DNA of 64,000 bases. Source: Eretmocerus hayati. Its lineage: Eukaryota > Arthropoda > Insecta > Hymenoptera > Aphelinidae. The position numbers and the translations under genes are program-made. Each line of letters begins with the position of its first letter. Position 1 is the first letter of the stretch. Positions 22,003 through 33,500 of this stretch are shown here, piece by piece. The DNA lies in assembly GCA_029851415.1 (NCBI GenBank), contig CM056744.1, positions 103,635,338-103,699,337 on the forward strand. The letters are read 5' to 3'. Below the pieces are notes generated by a model, which saw only the letters and a program-made list of their open reading frames with translations, was not told where the DNA came from and ran no database searches.

Positions 22003-22281
22003 TGCTTGAAATCATATTCTTTCATATTCAAGTCATTGGAGTGACTCATACGTTCGCGCGATCAGTGATTCTATTCCTCACTCAAGGTATGGTTATGGTT
22101 CCTGTTGCTCGCAGCTAGCGAGCTATTTAATGTGAGTTAGCAATGCACACTCGTGCGACGCACCACATTGCTTTGTATATAGTCGTGTAATATAAGTTTT
22201 AAATCAAGGATTTTCTCGACTTGTGTTATTTTCGAACCTGCACCACCACATCATCCTATAATATCATCGTAATTCAAAACA
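22003..22281 (+). repeat. 5' LTR
   Basis: Starts TGCTTGAAATCATATTC and ends AATTCAAAACA (TG...CA). Contains the short palindrome GCTCGCAGCTAGCGAGC. Exactly the same length as the 3' LTR. Confidence 0.9.
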
Positions 22282-22283
22282 TT

Positions 22284-22301
22284 TGGTCCTTCGAGCCGGA
22301 T
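22284..22301 (+). other. Primer-binding site matching tRNA-Tyr
   Basis: TGGTCCTTCGAGCCGGAT is the complement of the 3' end of insect tRNA-Tyr (ending CCGGCTCGAAGGA plus CCA) as I know it. It starts two bases after the LTR, the expected position for priming minus-strand DNA synthesis. Confidence 0.82.
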
Positions 22302-22574
22302 ATCATCAGCGGCAGTAACATCGGAGCAGTGAACGTGGCGATTACGTCGCAAGGGTGTGAGCGCTACTCAACATATCAGACGTTCTGGAGCGGCATTGAG
22401 AACAGCAGCAATCATCAACGAGGCATTTGCCTCTCTGCATCCACAACATCGCACTATTCGATATCGTGATAGTGCACATCACACGAGATGAGGAAGAAAG
22501 AGTTCGATCAGATGGCAGTTTGTTTACATCATCGACGTGGCTATTTCTGCATCGCCTTCTGCTAGGCAACCAGT

Positions 22575-22623
22575 GTCGCAGATGATAGGCTACGCAGAAG
22601 CTGCCTAGCCTATCATCTGCGAC
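22575..22623. repeat. Perfect 17-bp stem hairpin inside the LTR element
   Basis: GTCGCAGATGATAGGCT and its exact complement are separated by 15 bases. It lies in the interior near the 5' side, where packaging or dimerisation signals are usually found in retroelements; that role is inference. Confidence 0.8.
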
Positions 22624-22789
22624 CGAACCTCTCTTCTGTGATAAGGCTACCTGTGGATGTTGCGTTTGCCTGTGCTCATCACGATCGGACGATTTTGACA
22701 GCCGTCCAAATATCTCGCCGTCTTTACACCACAATCGGTTCCGATATTTTTCAGAGCATCTCTCAACATAGATGGATCCTTAATTTCTA

Positions 22790-23160
22790 ACTCTGTTGGA
22801 ATGTGCCATCTGTGTTCAATATTTTCATGGGTCTTGAACTTCGTCAAGACTTCTCAGTGCATGGCATCTTGTCATCGGGTTTCCAGTTTCATCGGAACAT
22901 TTCGCCATGCAATACTTCTCCATGGGTCTTGAGCTTCATCAAGACATCTCTCGCAGGGATGGTCAATTACTTCAAGCTTCGTTGGAATATGCCATCGTGC
23001 ATCAAATCATCATGGGTCTTGCTCTTTGGCAAGACATCTCGTCGCACGGAAGAAATTCTATCGGTTTTGAATCTCGCCGAAACATCTCACCGTGCTCAGC
23101 ATATCAGACGTGTTTTGGCTCTTATCAGGATATTTCACCAAGCAGCTTCATCTTCTAATC
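22790..23160 (+). repeat. ~90-bp tandem units inside the LTR element
   Basis: CATGGGTCTTGARCTTCRTC recurs near 22828, 22921 and 23010, each followed by AAGACWTCTC, and CATCGGAACATTTC-like or TTGGAATATGCCATC blocks lie between. Together they form about four diverged units filling the place where coding sequence would be. No conserved frame. Confidence 0.7.
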
Positions 23161-23226
23161 ATCAGTTAGTTGCAAAATATCGCCCGCCAAAGGCATCAAT
23201 TGAAATCATCATTGGTCAGACTGACC

Positions 23227-23239
23227 AAAGAAGGCGGAA
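23227..23239 (+). other. Polypurine tract of the LTR element
   Basis: AAAGAAGGCGGAA directly abuts the 3' LTR, the expected site for plus-strand priming. Confidence 0.75.
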
Positions 23240-23518
23240 TTTTTAAAATCATATTCTTACATATTCAAATCATTGGAGTGACTCATACGTTCGCCCGGTC
23301 AGTGATTCTATTCCTCACTCAAGGCATGGTTAGGTTCCCGTTGCTCGCAGCTAGCGAGCTATTTAATGTCAGTTAGCAGCCGCACACTCGCGCGATACAC
23401 CACATTGCGTTGGATATAGTCTTGTAATATAAGTTTTATACCAAGGATTTTCTCGACTTGTGTTATTTTCGAACGTGCACCACCACATCATCCTACATTA
23501 TCATCGTAATTCAAAACA
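23240..23518 (+). repeat. 3' LTR
   Basis: Starts TTTTTAAAATCATATTC (its TG start has mutated) and ends AATTCAAAACA; followed by the ACATG duplication. Confidence 0.9.
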
Positions 23519-23523
23519 ACATG

Positions 23524-24323
23524 GAATGGGTGTGGAAGGTTGTTGAGTTCACTTAATTTAGAGGTTATGTGGGATGGTATGAGGGCAGTAATTTCATAAT
23601 GGTGAGAGCGACTATTTGTTGATTGACTAATGTGAACATTTTGATCGTTTTTCGATGTTGATGACATGTGAATCATTCACATTGAGAGTACTGTGGCATC
23701 AACTGTGATTTATTGGCGGAGTAATGATTGTTGAGCTTTGTCATATTTCGACGAGAATCATTACATTCTGGTCTTATATCAATTTGTATTCAGTTGTGAC
23801 AAAGAAATATTGCTAATCCAATTATCTTTCTCAGAACTGTTACATTATTGAGAAGATAACGAGACAGCTCAGACTGTTTTGTTTACGAGACAAATCATAC
23901 AATCGTACGATCCAAACTCTTTTCTCAGTGCATTACAATGACATCAAAGTGCTACCTGAATAATGAAAGATAATTTTTTTTTGCAATTTCGTGCGCAAAG
24001 TTGTGCATAAATCCAACTCCTCTTCATTATAAGCAATGCGTGAAGTGATGCGGAAAAGACTTCCCGCACAGTTTCACATTTACGAACTGTGCGTAAAATT
24101 CATTTCTCGCACAGATTGCAATGCGTGAATGTAAATTCTCGCACAGGTCACTTGGCATATCTGTGAGATGTTTGACGATCTCGAGAGTCTTTTCCGATCC
24201 ATGAAATTGAACGGTCCAAAACGTTCCAAGTTAGTTAGTCCAAGTTTTAATCAGTTCTCGCCACCATCTAATCACATTCTTTTGATAAGAATGTCCGTGA
24301 TAGAGATGACTGATGAGTTTATA
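23524..24323. other. No gene; GTGCG/CGCAC-rich block at 23990-24155
   Basis: Repeated words such as GCGTGAAGTGATGCGG, CTGTGCGTAAAATTCA and TTCTCGCACAG resemble the block at 25455-25660, which suggests a diverged repeat family or two ends of one old element enclosing 24324-24967. Confidence 0.4.
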
Positions 24324-24967
24324 GGGTGAAGGCACTAGTAGCCGCTCTCTTGAGGAAAATTACAAGTTTATAATTTTACTGGAGATCCAGGGATGACTCT
24401 ATTCCTTCAAAACCTCAACTCATATATACTTTGGGTGCTCAAGAATGCAGTCGAATTTTTTTTGGAGCGTTAAATTGAAATGACAATTATTGATGAGCAA
24501 TTGATATAATAATTGTAGAATCGCTAGCAGCCGCCCGCCTATCTAAATTGCCCATCTCAGCGCTAGTAGCCGCTCACCCATTTATTTTTTGAGAAAATAT
24601 TTCTTTTCTTTCCTGATCGTTGGGAGCTCTTCTTTGAACATTTATCTATCGTATACAAAAAGTTCCGGAACGTTCAATACTCCCAATTTGTCTTATGAGA
24701 ATTTCTTCTGAAAGTAGTTTTACTGACAAAGGTATAGGCTAATATGGCAAAACAGTGCTAATTTCCACAGTGACTCTGAAAAAAAAATTCTCAAAACTCA
24801 CTGCGTCGTTTTTCATACATTTTCTCGCATTGATTCCATACATGGCATGTCCAACTGTGATCCCATACACTCACAATACTTATACTGACCAAAAATACTT
24901 AGTTATTGCAATAACAACGTCAAAATGGGCGGCTAATGGGGGTGGGCGGCTACTAGTGCCACCACCC
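24324..24967. mobile_element. TA-flanked TIR element, family D
   Basis: Inverted ends GGGTGAAGGCACTAGTAGCC and GGGTGGTGGCACTAGTAGCC (right end complemented) are bracketed by TA (24322-24323 and 24968-24969). The word CTAGTAGCCGC is repeated under both ends: near 24335, 24522 and 24557 in one direction, and near 24908 and 24948 in the other. There is no transposase frame. Subterminal repeats of this kind are often transposase binding sites. Confidence 0.75.
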
Positions 24968-24969
24968 TA

Positions 24970-26232
24970 TTCCATTCTGATGTTCGAAGAGATGTTCAGT
25001 TTTGATCAACCTAGAAAAAACTCTGAATGTATGCTCTAATGATGGTGTATACTCAACCAACGAAAACAGATATTTAGTTTAATGCTCAGAACTCTAATCT
25101 TGTCTTCAGTTATTTGAATTTTGTAGGTAAGTCATTAAAATCATAAAAATTCTGACTAATCTAATTCAAAGACTTGTCATTTAATAACTCACCAAAGAAT
25201 ATCAATTATTGGGAATGATTCTCTTGGAATGATCCAATTATCCATCTGTACACCTTTGAATTTTTGATTATTCAAAAACCAACTATGGTTGGAATTGTGC
25301 AGTGTCTACGGAATACTTATGAGAGGAAGACTTTTTTAGACCATTTTCAGAACTTTTTTTCCAGTCGGCTCCGCCCCCTGCACCCCCGCCGGGGCTCCGC
25401 CCCGGACCCCGTCCCCCCTGCCCCGTTCACGGCTTACGTAGACGCAGTGATACAACTTTGCGCACTAATTGCAAAAAATTATATACGCAACACGTGCGAG
25501 AAGTTTCCGCACTCGTTGCCGACTCGTGCGAGTCGCGAAGCGAGCGTGCGTGAATGTGTACTTCTGGGTGTGCGTGAAGTTCAAAACTGTGCGTGAATTT
25601 TACTTCTCACATTCGATCGGCAACTTGTGCGGAAATCGCCCTTCTCGCTTTTGTTGCGTAATGTACTATTTTCCTCTGATCAATCGAACAAAAAACAATG
25701 ATTCCTGAATTGTCTTCCCAATCAAGATCGGATTATTTTTGCTCCACAAACTGATTGGCTAGAAAAGGAGAACTCGGTACAAAATTGTGGTGTTGAGTGA
25801 CCGTTGACGGAAGTTCGTGCGAATATGGGCTCAAACGATCTGACGAAGGGCCAGACAAGAATCCGAAAAAAAATTGTCCGATTCTCAAATACTTCTCAGA
25901 AAAATGCCTCGTGTTTGGGGCTAATACGAGTGCTTGTTTTGAATTGATTAGAATATTTCACTCCCTACTCTGAAAATAATTCTGTTACGAACTTACATGC
26001 TGCTACATTTCATAGAAATGATTTATTTGAGTGATCAAGTATTGTATTCGATTGTTCGAATTTCCACCTAGAGTTCTTTGGAAACAACCTTATCGATAGC
26101 ACCATTGATCTACGATGATCAAAATAATCAAATCATCACAATCCACCAAATCAATAAACTTTGAGAAGATTCCATTTGGATTGCTTTGGATCATTACTGA
26201 TTGATTTCCCTGCTCGTTGGTGAATGATGTAG
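24970..26232. other. No gene; GC-rich inverted stretch at 25370-25440
   Basis: CGGGGCTCCGCCCCGG and flanking CCCC-rich sequence form an abrupt GC island followed by the CGCAC/GTGCG block to 25660. Frames of 79-110 codons crossing it have no recognisable domain. Confidence 0.45.
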
Positions 26233-26389
26233 ACAAAAAATACCTCCATGCTTGATCTTCACGAGCAACCTCTTATTGGGCAATTTTCCGACCTTTCGAC
26301 TTTTTTCATAGCCTAAAAATAGCTGAAAGTCGGCAAATTGCCCAATAAGAGGTTGTTTATGAAAACCAAGCATAGGAGTAATTTTTGTT
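26233..26389. mobile_element. 157-bp palindromic MITE
   Basis: CAACCTCTTATTGGGCAATTT and its complement form the inner arms around a ~45-base centre, and similarity extends outward through ATGCTTG to an A-rich end on both sides. It lies directly against the TA of the next element. Confidence 0.78.
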
Positions 26390-26393
26390 TATA

Positions 26394-27334
26394 AGGTAAG
26401 TGTACTCAATTTGCTCCCGTTAAGCCATCTTCTTGATAACTTTGGTCTACCTCAATAATTTTCAATGTGCTCTAGCTTATTTGAAAAAAGCTTATTTTAA
26501 GACCTTTGAAATAAATTCGAAGACGTTCAAATCCAATCAACTGGAGCCGAGCTGTCTTAACTTTTCCAAAAAGTGATTTTTTACAGTTTACAAAATGGTA
26601 TACCCAACTCGCCCCTATTGAGGCATTTCCCCCAACAACTCTGGTCTACCTCAATATTTTCCAACGTATTTAAGCTCCTTCTGAAGCTTGTTTCAGGACC
26701 TTCAAAATGCACTAAGTTACATCCGATTTCGATAGATTGGAGCAAACTGTCTAAATTCTTCCAAAAGAAATCATGGAAATCGGCCATAGAGTGTTTTTAT
26801 CGCCGTGCACACATATTTGGAGCTTTTCGCCGGTCCAAAACACTCTTTCCGATCTATTCTGACACGATAAACACGTTCTGAGTGGTAAAAAAGTCGTATT
26901 GCACGCCCTTTCGAGATAAACATATGGGGACATGTTAGGTACACTCCAATGTTGGCATCCTCGTTTACAAATCGTCTCCGTGTTTTGCACATAAAACAGC
27001 TCCATATTCAAATTTTGCAATTTTAAGGAATGGATTTTGAAGGTCTTGAAACAAGAAATCGAATGCGCTAAGGTACGTTAAGATTGGTTGAACTCAAAAA
27101 ATTTGGCATTAATTTTACTGAACGCAATTCCCTCGGTGCTCTCTTAGCTGAGCAATCACGAAAAATGGAAAAATCACTTTAGATTTCCTGGAGAACGCAG
27201 AAATGATTCGGGGCTGATGCAAACTATTCACTTTCTCATATTCTAACATAACAAACGTAAAAAAATATGCGGGAAGGTCAACGAGTGCTCATTCCCGAGA
27301 TCGGCATATAGGGGCAAGTTGGGTACACTTACCT
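26394..27334. mobile_element. TA-flanked TIR element, family E, with internal duplications
   Basis: The ends AGGTAAGTGTACTCAATTTG and, complemented, AGGTAAGTGTACCCAACTTG are bracketed by TA. A further copy of the end motif (TATACCCAACTCGCCCCTAT) at 26593 starts a second, diverged copy of the first ~200 bp, so the left part is a tandem duplication. Near 27035 a piece of the same unit (TTGAAGGTCTTGAAACAAG) occurs inverted. There is no transposase frame. Tc1/mariner-like by TA target; family unknown. Confidence 0.75.
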
Positions 27335-27956
27335 TAGATTTGAATCATCGTCTCCACAGATTCTAATTCAATAGTGAGATCACCGTATCATCTCAATATC
27401 AGATCAATAGAGACCTTCAGATGGAGATTTATAGTGTGATAAATCTCTATCTGACGATGATTGATAATAATGAGCTGCCTCATCATTCTTATTCTAGAGA
27501 TTCCTCCCATGTAGTCTTTCCACATGTCCACAATGTAAAAATGACCCAAAACATGTAACAAACTATCTGAAATTCTGAATATTTCACGAAGTTTCACCCT
27601 AAAAATCACCAAAAATTATCCTTGTTGAAACCAGGCCAAAAAAATATCTAACATATATAACACATCATGTTGTATGTGAAAATCGATGTAATATGCATTG
27701 GCATTAGCCTCTTTCGATAAGAGCTTAGCTGATCTCACATCATTTTATATATAGGAAAGTGGAAGCTCATACATCATCGTATCGACTCGACAAGTATACG
27801 TATACGAGCATCAGAGTGAGAACAAGATAGGAGGAAAGGGTGGGAATCGGGTTGAGCGTTATTTCCCGCATCAATTGAATATCATCTGCACGAGTAATGG
27901 GCATCTCTCGCAAATGTCATACTAGCGTGAAATTCCTTCCTTCTACTTCCACACAA
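27335..27956. other. No gene recognised
   Basis: AT-rich, short frames only. Confidence 0.5.
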
Positions 27957-28065
27957 CACAATACACACACGAATACACGCAAATTCACACATACACACAC
28001 AAATACACACAAATTCACACACACACGAATACACACAAATTCACAAACACACACACACACACGAG
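27957..28065. repeat. CA-rich minisatellite, ~30-bp unit
   Basis: AATACACACAAATTCACAC recurs about three times between CACACA runs. Confidence 0.85.
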
Positions 28066-29056
28066 GTCTCCGACTCGAAAAGAAAATTTCCCTACCTGCC
28101 TCCGCAATGTTCACTACGAGCATTGTGAATGTTATCTGGCTGGCTGTCAACGTTCTAGCCTTTCTACTCTACTCTGGCGTCTGCACTTATACCGTCTGCT
28201 CTATCGCACCTTATCGGATGCAACGCCCCATGAGCGTCCACGATTTCCCACGTGGCAGCTTGCGATTTTCTCATCAACAATCTCCTCTACCACCTAACCA
28301 TATACACCCCTTGGTCTATTCAATTAAATACAAAAGCAACGCCTCTTGACTGGCACGCCCTACTTACAATTTCTCTTCTACTTCCTTTTTTTTTTACTTT
28401 CTCTTGATTATAGTTCTACTCAACTGTCACATGTGTCTACGTGTTTGTAAAATTTCTGAAGTCTCAAATTTTGAAGTTGAAAAAGAAGGATACCGATTTT
28501 AGCCTTGTTTTAACATCCGATATTGAAGTATTACACATTTTTTTTTTTTATATCGGACGTGGTAGTGAGCATAGTAGGTAAGTTGTACGTGAGTTCGATG
28601 GTCAGGTTTAAACCATCTGGTCTGCAAGCTTTGATTAAAGCTCGGAAGCTCTGAGAGTAAATGTTTTCGATGCGGTGCAATTTCAGCACTGACTGCTTTT
28701 GGTGGTATCGAGCTCATGCGTGTGTAATATTTCTCTGTATTTCTCTAGATTGACCACACCTTGAATGGGTTGCAAGCTTGAAATTGCAAAAAGGAATGTG
28801 TTGTGTTCAGAATATGTGGTTATGATCCTCCAGAATCGTGTTTGAATGTATTGTTTATTGTCCTGGATAGGAATTCACCTTCAAAATTTATTCTCAAGCA
28901 TGATCCCGATCCTTTTGGCACTTCATTGATTTCCTTTATGCTCAAAGGAGAGAATTGTTTTGAAGATATCAGCTCACGATTCGAAGGGAGTTGAATTAAT
29001 GCACCTATGTCTTGACTGGAATAATGATGCCTTAACTCATTACTAGAACTCTAAAA
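28066..29056. other. No supported gene; one hydrophobic frame
   Basis: An ATG at 28108 opens a frame with a hydrophobic stretch (VIWLAVNVLAFLLYSGV) that runs to 28349. It lacks homology, exon borders or a promoter, so I do not call it. Confidence 0.4.
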
Positions 29057-29346
29057 CGCGCGCGTTGCGCGCGGATGGTTACGATGACTTAAAATTCTGC
29101 GGAACATACGGTAAAAGCTATTGTGTTTGAAAAAAAAATTACGCAGGTATATATGGTGCTAGAACAAATATCATATAGTATAAAAATATGGAATGGAAAT
29201 GTCATTTATTTATATGTTTATCTATCTAACATGCCTCGAAAACGAAATTTATGAATTGCTGATTGAAAAATTCACGACTGTCTGAGGTATTTTTCGAATG
29301 ATCTTGAAAAACTATTCGATCTACGAAGTGCGCGCGCTGCGCGCGC
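29057..29346. repeat. Paired CGCGCG...TGCGCGCG blocks 270 bp apart
   Basis: CGCGCGCGTTGCGCGCG (29057-29073) and TGCGCGCGCTGCGCGCGC (29329-29346) are both followed by ATGGTT. Such alternating purine-pyrimidine runs are rare in this AT-rich window. They may be two copies of a repeat or the same site in two elements. Confidence 0.65.
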
Positions 29347-32300
29347 ATGGTTCAACCGCCAGTATGGTGTGGGGTCAAAGAACTATCCAGTTTTTATAAA
29401 TATTATTGAGGGTGACCATCAAGGAAAGAAGATCATTTTGAGAACCGGAGAATTCAACTCAACTCCAAAATCAATGCTTTAAATTTATGCAACGCTTGTG
29501 CATGAAAGTTTCAATTTTCACGTAAAATATGTGGGTTTCCAATTCGATTGAGATTTTCGAAGGTTTTTACTCATTTTCGGATGGAGACATATTTCTCTCC
29601 TCCTCCTTTTTCTTCTCTAAATCGGCTATAAAAGAAAAAAGGAAACATTTTTCAATAATGCACAAAGATCAGCCAATCAGCCTTAGTGAAGCGAGAATTT
29701 CTTGAATGCTTCTGTAGAAATTTTTTTCACTCCACAAATGAAAAATTTTGGATCGACTATTTAGAATTTGATTGATCATTATCTGGAAATGAGAAAGTTA
29801 TTGAACCTCCTACAATTTCAAAAAATACATTATTCACAAATAAAAAAGTCCTCAATTCATTCGGTCCAATTCAGAGCCATCCACCAACTGAAGAGTTGTT
29901 TTACGCATGAGAACTTGAAGAATTATGATATTCAACATTCACAAAGAGAATTTTAGTTGATCTACCTCAGTCACAAAATTTGATACAGGTAATTTAAGAA
30001 TCATGTTGAAACATTTATCATTCACGAAAAAAATTCTAGCCAATCTGGCCCAATCAAAAAACAGTGTAGATCCAACTTCGAAGTGGGTATGAATCATTTT
30101 GAGAATTTAGATAAGCGTTCCTGAGATCTTTTCGATCGTTGAAGGACGATGAATTAAATATCAGAAAATAAATCTTCAAATGATTACCATTAACTTCATT
30201 ATTACACGGGATATCCGATATTCCTGTTGTCGGTCAAACAGCAATCTACTTTCCTATCACTCATTCAGTGCGCGATCCGATTAATACATGCAGGTGTAAT
30301 AAAACCCGATATTGCCACCGAGACTAGACTGCCACGACGCCTACAGGTCAGCCGCAGCACCTCAGTGCAGCCAGCTTATGAAGCGATCGCGCGGACTCGT
30401 CCGGTTGCCTTAGCACACGGTAGTGTGTAAATATTCATAATACTATCATGCTTGATCAATTGTGTCATCGAAACTTGTGAAAATCGAAACTAGAAGTGGT
30501 CCCGCATGCATTGTGTAGGCCGTTGGTTGTCGTCGGCAGAGTGATTTCGTGCTTTAATGATAAATGTTGTGACACTCGCCGATTCCGCACAGGTTACCAG
30601 AAGACGCGAGCAGCGACCGGACAGTCAGCAGCGAGCGCGTTTTTGCGTGTAGAAAACCTCATTGTATCTCAATTCCTAATCCTTAGATCGAGTTCATGAT
30701 TGAGATGGTCATTGTCTAGTCAATGCTCTTGCAGATGCATCTTGCACAACCTCCTGGCATCGCTTCGATAAATTGAGAAAAATTGTTGAAAAATACGTGT
30801 TTACGCTCTCGCGCGCCGTGACTTTCTATCGAAAAAAGTAAGCGACAAAGTGTCTAGAAAAGATTTTCTCTGCACATGATCCGATTCAGAAACGTGTGAG
30901 CTTCCACCACCTCAAATTTGATAGCAATCTGACAATCAGAGGGAGACCAAGAGGAACATTTCTAGATCTTCTCATGTTAGCTTATACAAGAGAGTCCGCG
31001 TGATTTTGCGCAGGTAGTGCGCGCGGCGCTCACCATGCGAGCGTCGGTAGAGTCGGCTATCCCCTCCAACTCAAGTCTCGGTGGCAATAATGCGCAGGCG
31101 CGACAATCGCCTGCTCAATGTTGACAACGAATCAGACAGAACTGGATAGAACGCTACATTGCATGAGTTCAGATGCTTGAAACTCATCGTTACTTTTTTT
31201 TCGATAAATTGGAAATAATCAACCGATATAATAGTTCGGCTATGTAGATAGCATGATTGGATACTTTCAACTATATTGAAACACCTATAAAAACATTCAA
31301 ATAATACAATGTCATTAATCCACAGCAACACACATTGAGACGACTCGTAAGTGGCGCGCGAAATCTCGATCGGAACGCCTCGAATCTCGAATATCGAAGT
31401 TATCCTTTAATAATATAAGACTGATGTTGAGCGATCTATCAAATGCATCATTTCATGATACATCATGATAAAAAAAAACAATCTTTAGAGCATGCGAAAC
31501 CTTGGATACTGTTTAGAACAGTAGTGATAGTTCAACGATCAATGATCTTAAACAAACTTTCAAGTTCTCCAATACCAAATGAACTCAATAGTTGACCAAC
31601 CTATTTCAACAATCACCAGTAACACTAGCACGCAATCATCTGTGATAAGTCCAAAATGATCCGTAACATTGGATTTAACGGGCAGCTCATTACCACCATT
31701 CCATCACTAGCGAACTTTAGAGGATAAATTGTGACGGTCATTAGATCATTCATCATCAGAGAGTATTCAGTTATTCAAAAAATATGATTGAGGACATGAC
31801 AATCACCCTTGCTTATTGAAATCATCTCTTACCCATCCCGGTACGGAAGTACGTCCTTCCACGACTCGTTTTGGTCACGAAAGCTTAAATTTTGCTGCCG
31901 GCATGGGTTAAATCGCGCTCTGATTGGCTGACGATAGTTGCTACATCTTTCACTGCCTGCACTGTTTCACTGTGCAGAGAGTGAATGAGACATGCATGGG
32001 AAACATAACCCATCGAGCTTATGGGTTATCAATGTGTTCATTTATGATGTATGTTTATACAGGCGGTATCTTTTCACTAATACTGCTACTCAGATAGAAA
32101 GCTTTGAGTATTTGATAATAGAGCAGGATTTTTAATGCCCCATGACATCAATCGATAAATTACACAATATATGCTCATCGTCAGTGACAAGAGCTTAGGG
32201 CCATGAGCGAGCACAACTTCGTATCAAGACCCAAGCTGGATCATGTGATAATAGCATTTAGCGTTCAATTACAACACGTTTTACTTCATTACTTACGTCC

Positions 32301-32759
32301 GCCCGAACATCACATCACAAGTATGCAGCAGTGGTGAGCAGTGAGTGAAAGGTGCGAGGTCGTCTGCTTGCACAGCCCACCCCATATCGCAAGGCACAGC
32401 CACCGCACAGCCAAACTAATATCAATGCCTCGACTTCTCTTCGGCGTTATCATCACATAGTCACGAAAATCCAACTTCCCTACCTAGTAGATTAATATAT
32501 TGCTATTTGCTGTTGTATTCATGAGCTTGTGGTATTTCTAGTGATACTTGCTGAGATATCTGTTAAAGTCACGTTATCATTCATCATATTCGCTACCGAT
32601 GCTTGAACAGTCTGCTTGAACCACGAGCGATACCCGTTCAATTGATATGATAATGATGAGTGATCAATGAAGCATTCATGGTACTCGACTCCCTATCAGT
32701 GACTGCAATTGGATCATGAATGATGATTCATTGATTAACGATGATGACTGGATTATTGC
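29347..32759. other. No gene recognised; CpG-richer 30240-31110
   Basis: Around 30300-31100 CpG-containing words (GCGATCGCGCGGACTCG, GCGCGCGGCGCTCACC) cluster, and GATTGGCTGACG (inverted CCAAT) lies near 31920. These could mark regulatory DNA or non-coding first exons upstream of the TMTC gene, but no exon border can be defined. Confidence 0.4.
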
Positions 32760-33500
32760 TTGATATCTGTCAGTGATTCTACAGAGTCGTAAGTAACAAT
32801 CGTGATTATTCAAAACACACGGTTGAATCTCATCGGTGGTCATCAATGCAGATTACTGCGGAATACGAATGATTCGTCATAGAACACATGGATGATTATT
32901 CATTGATGATCATATATGATCAATGACTATGACTTTGAGATTGGATGATAACGATTATTGGTTCAGATAAAACGGATGATGATTTGTTCGTGATCATAAA
33001 ATGATTAATAAGCGTCACTGGATCATACTGATGATAATTATGAGTTACTCAGAACATACGGATGGTGATCCATTGGTGATCGTAGATCGTCAATGAACAT
33101 CACTGGGAGATATGGTTGATAATCATTATTGGTTAAGAGCATACAGATGATGATTCATTAATGATCATAATATGATCAATGATCATCGTTGTATAACACT
33201 GACGATAATTGTGAGTGATGCGAAACACAGCGGTAAGGAGTTATTCATCACCATATGAAATCAATGACTATCATTGAGGAATACGAATTACGATCATTTG
33301 TGATTGAGATAACAGGGGAGATAATTCTTCAATTATCATGAATGATCAACAACTTCCACTGTGGAGAACGGGCGATGGTTTTGAGCGATTTGTAAGACAT
33401 GGATGATGATTCAATTGTCATCATGAAGGATCATCATTATGACTGTTTAACATGAAAGATAATCGGAGCTGACAGCACATTGATGACGATTCATTTTGAT
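32760..33500. repeat. Diverged ~86-bp tandem array, about nine units
   Basis: The word ACGGATGATGATTC (variants) recurs near 32883, 32972, 33056, 33142, 33226, 33311, 33400 and 33477, mostly 84-89 bp apart. Each is followed by ATCATAA-ATGATCAATGA and CATCACTGGA segments. Many ATGATCAT palindromic words; no coding. Confidence 0.72.

Larger units (their letters stand above)
21998..23523 (+). mobile_element. Complete LTR retrotransposon without coding capacity
   Basis: Two 279-bp LTRs are flanked by a 5-bp target duplication ACATG (21998-22002 and 23519-23523). A primer-binding site follows the 5' LTR after two bases and a purine tract precedes the 3' LTR. The 958-bp interior has no gag or pol. 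The LTRs differ at about 25 positions by my hand alignment (about 91% identity), so the insertion is old. Five-base duplication fits BEL/Pao or Gypsy-type integrases. It resembles a TRIM-like dependent element moved by a relative. Confidence 0.9.

Noticed and set aside
22342..23246. Frames of 130 and 147 codons inside the LTR element as gag
   Set aside because: They lie on opposite strands over a tandem array and have no zinc knuckle or other gag features.
27897..28349. 150-codon frame with a hydrophobic segment
   Set aside because: Its first third is a CA microsatellite translation; the remainder lacks homology and exon borders.
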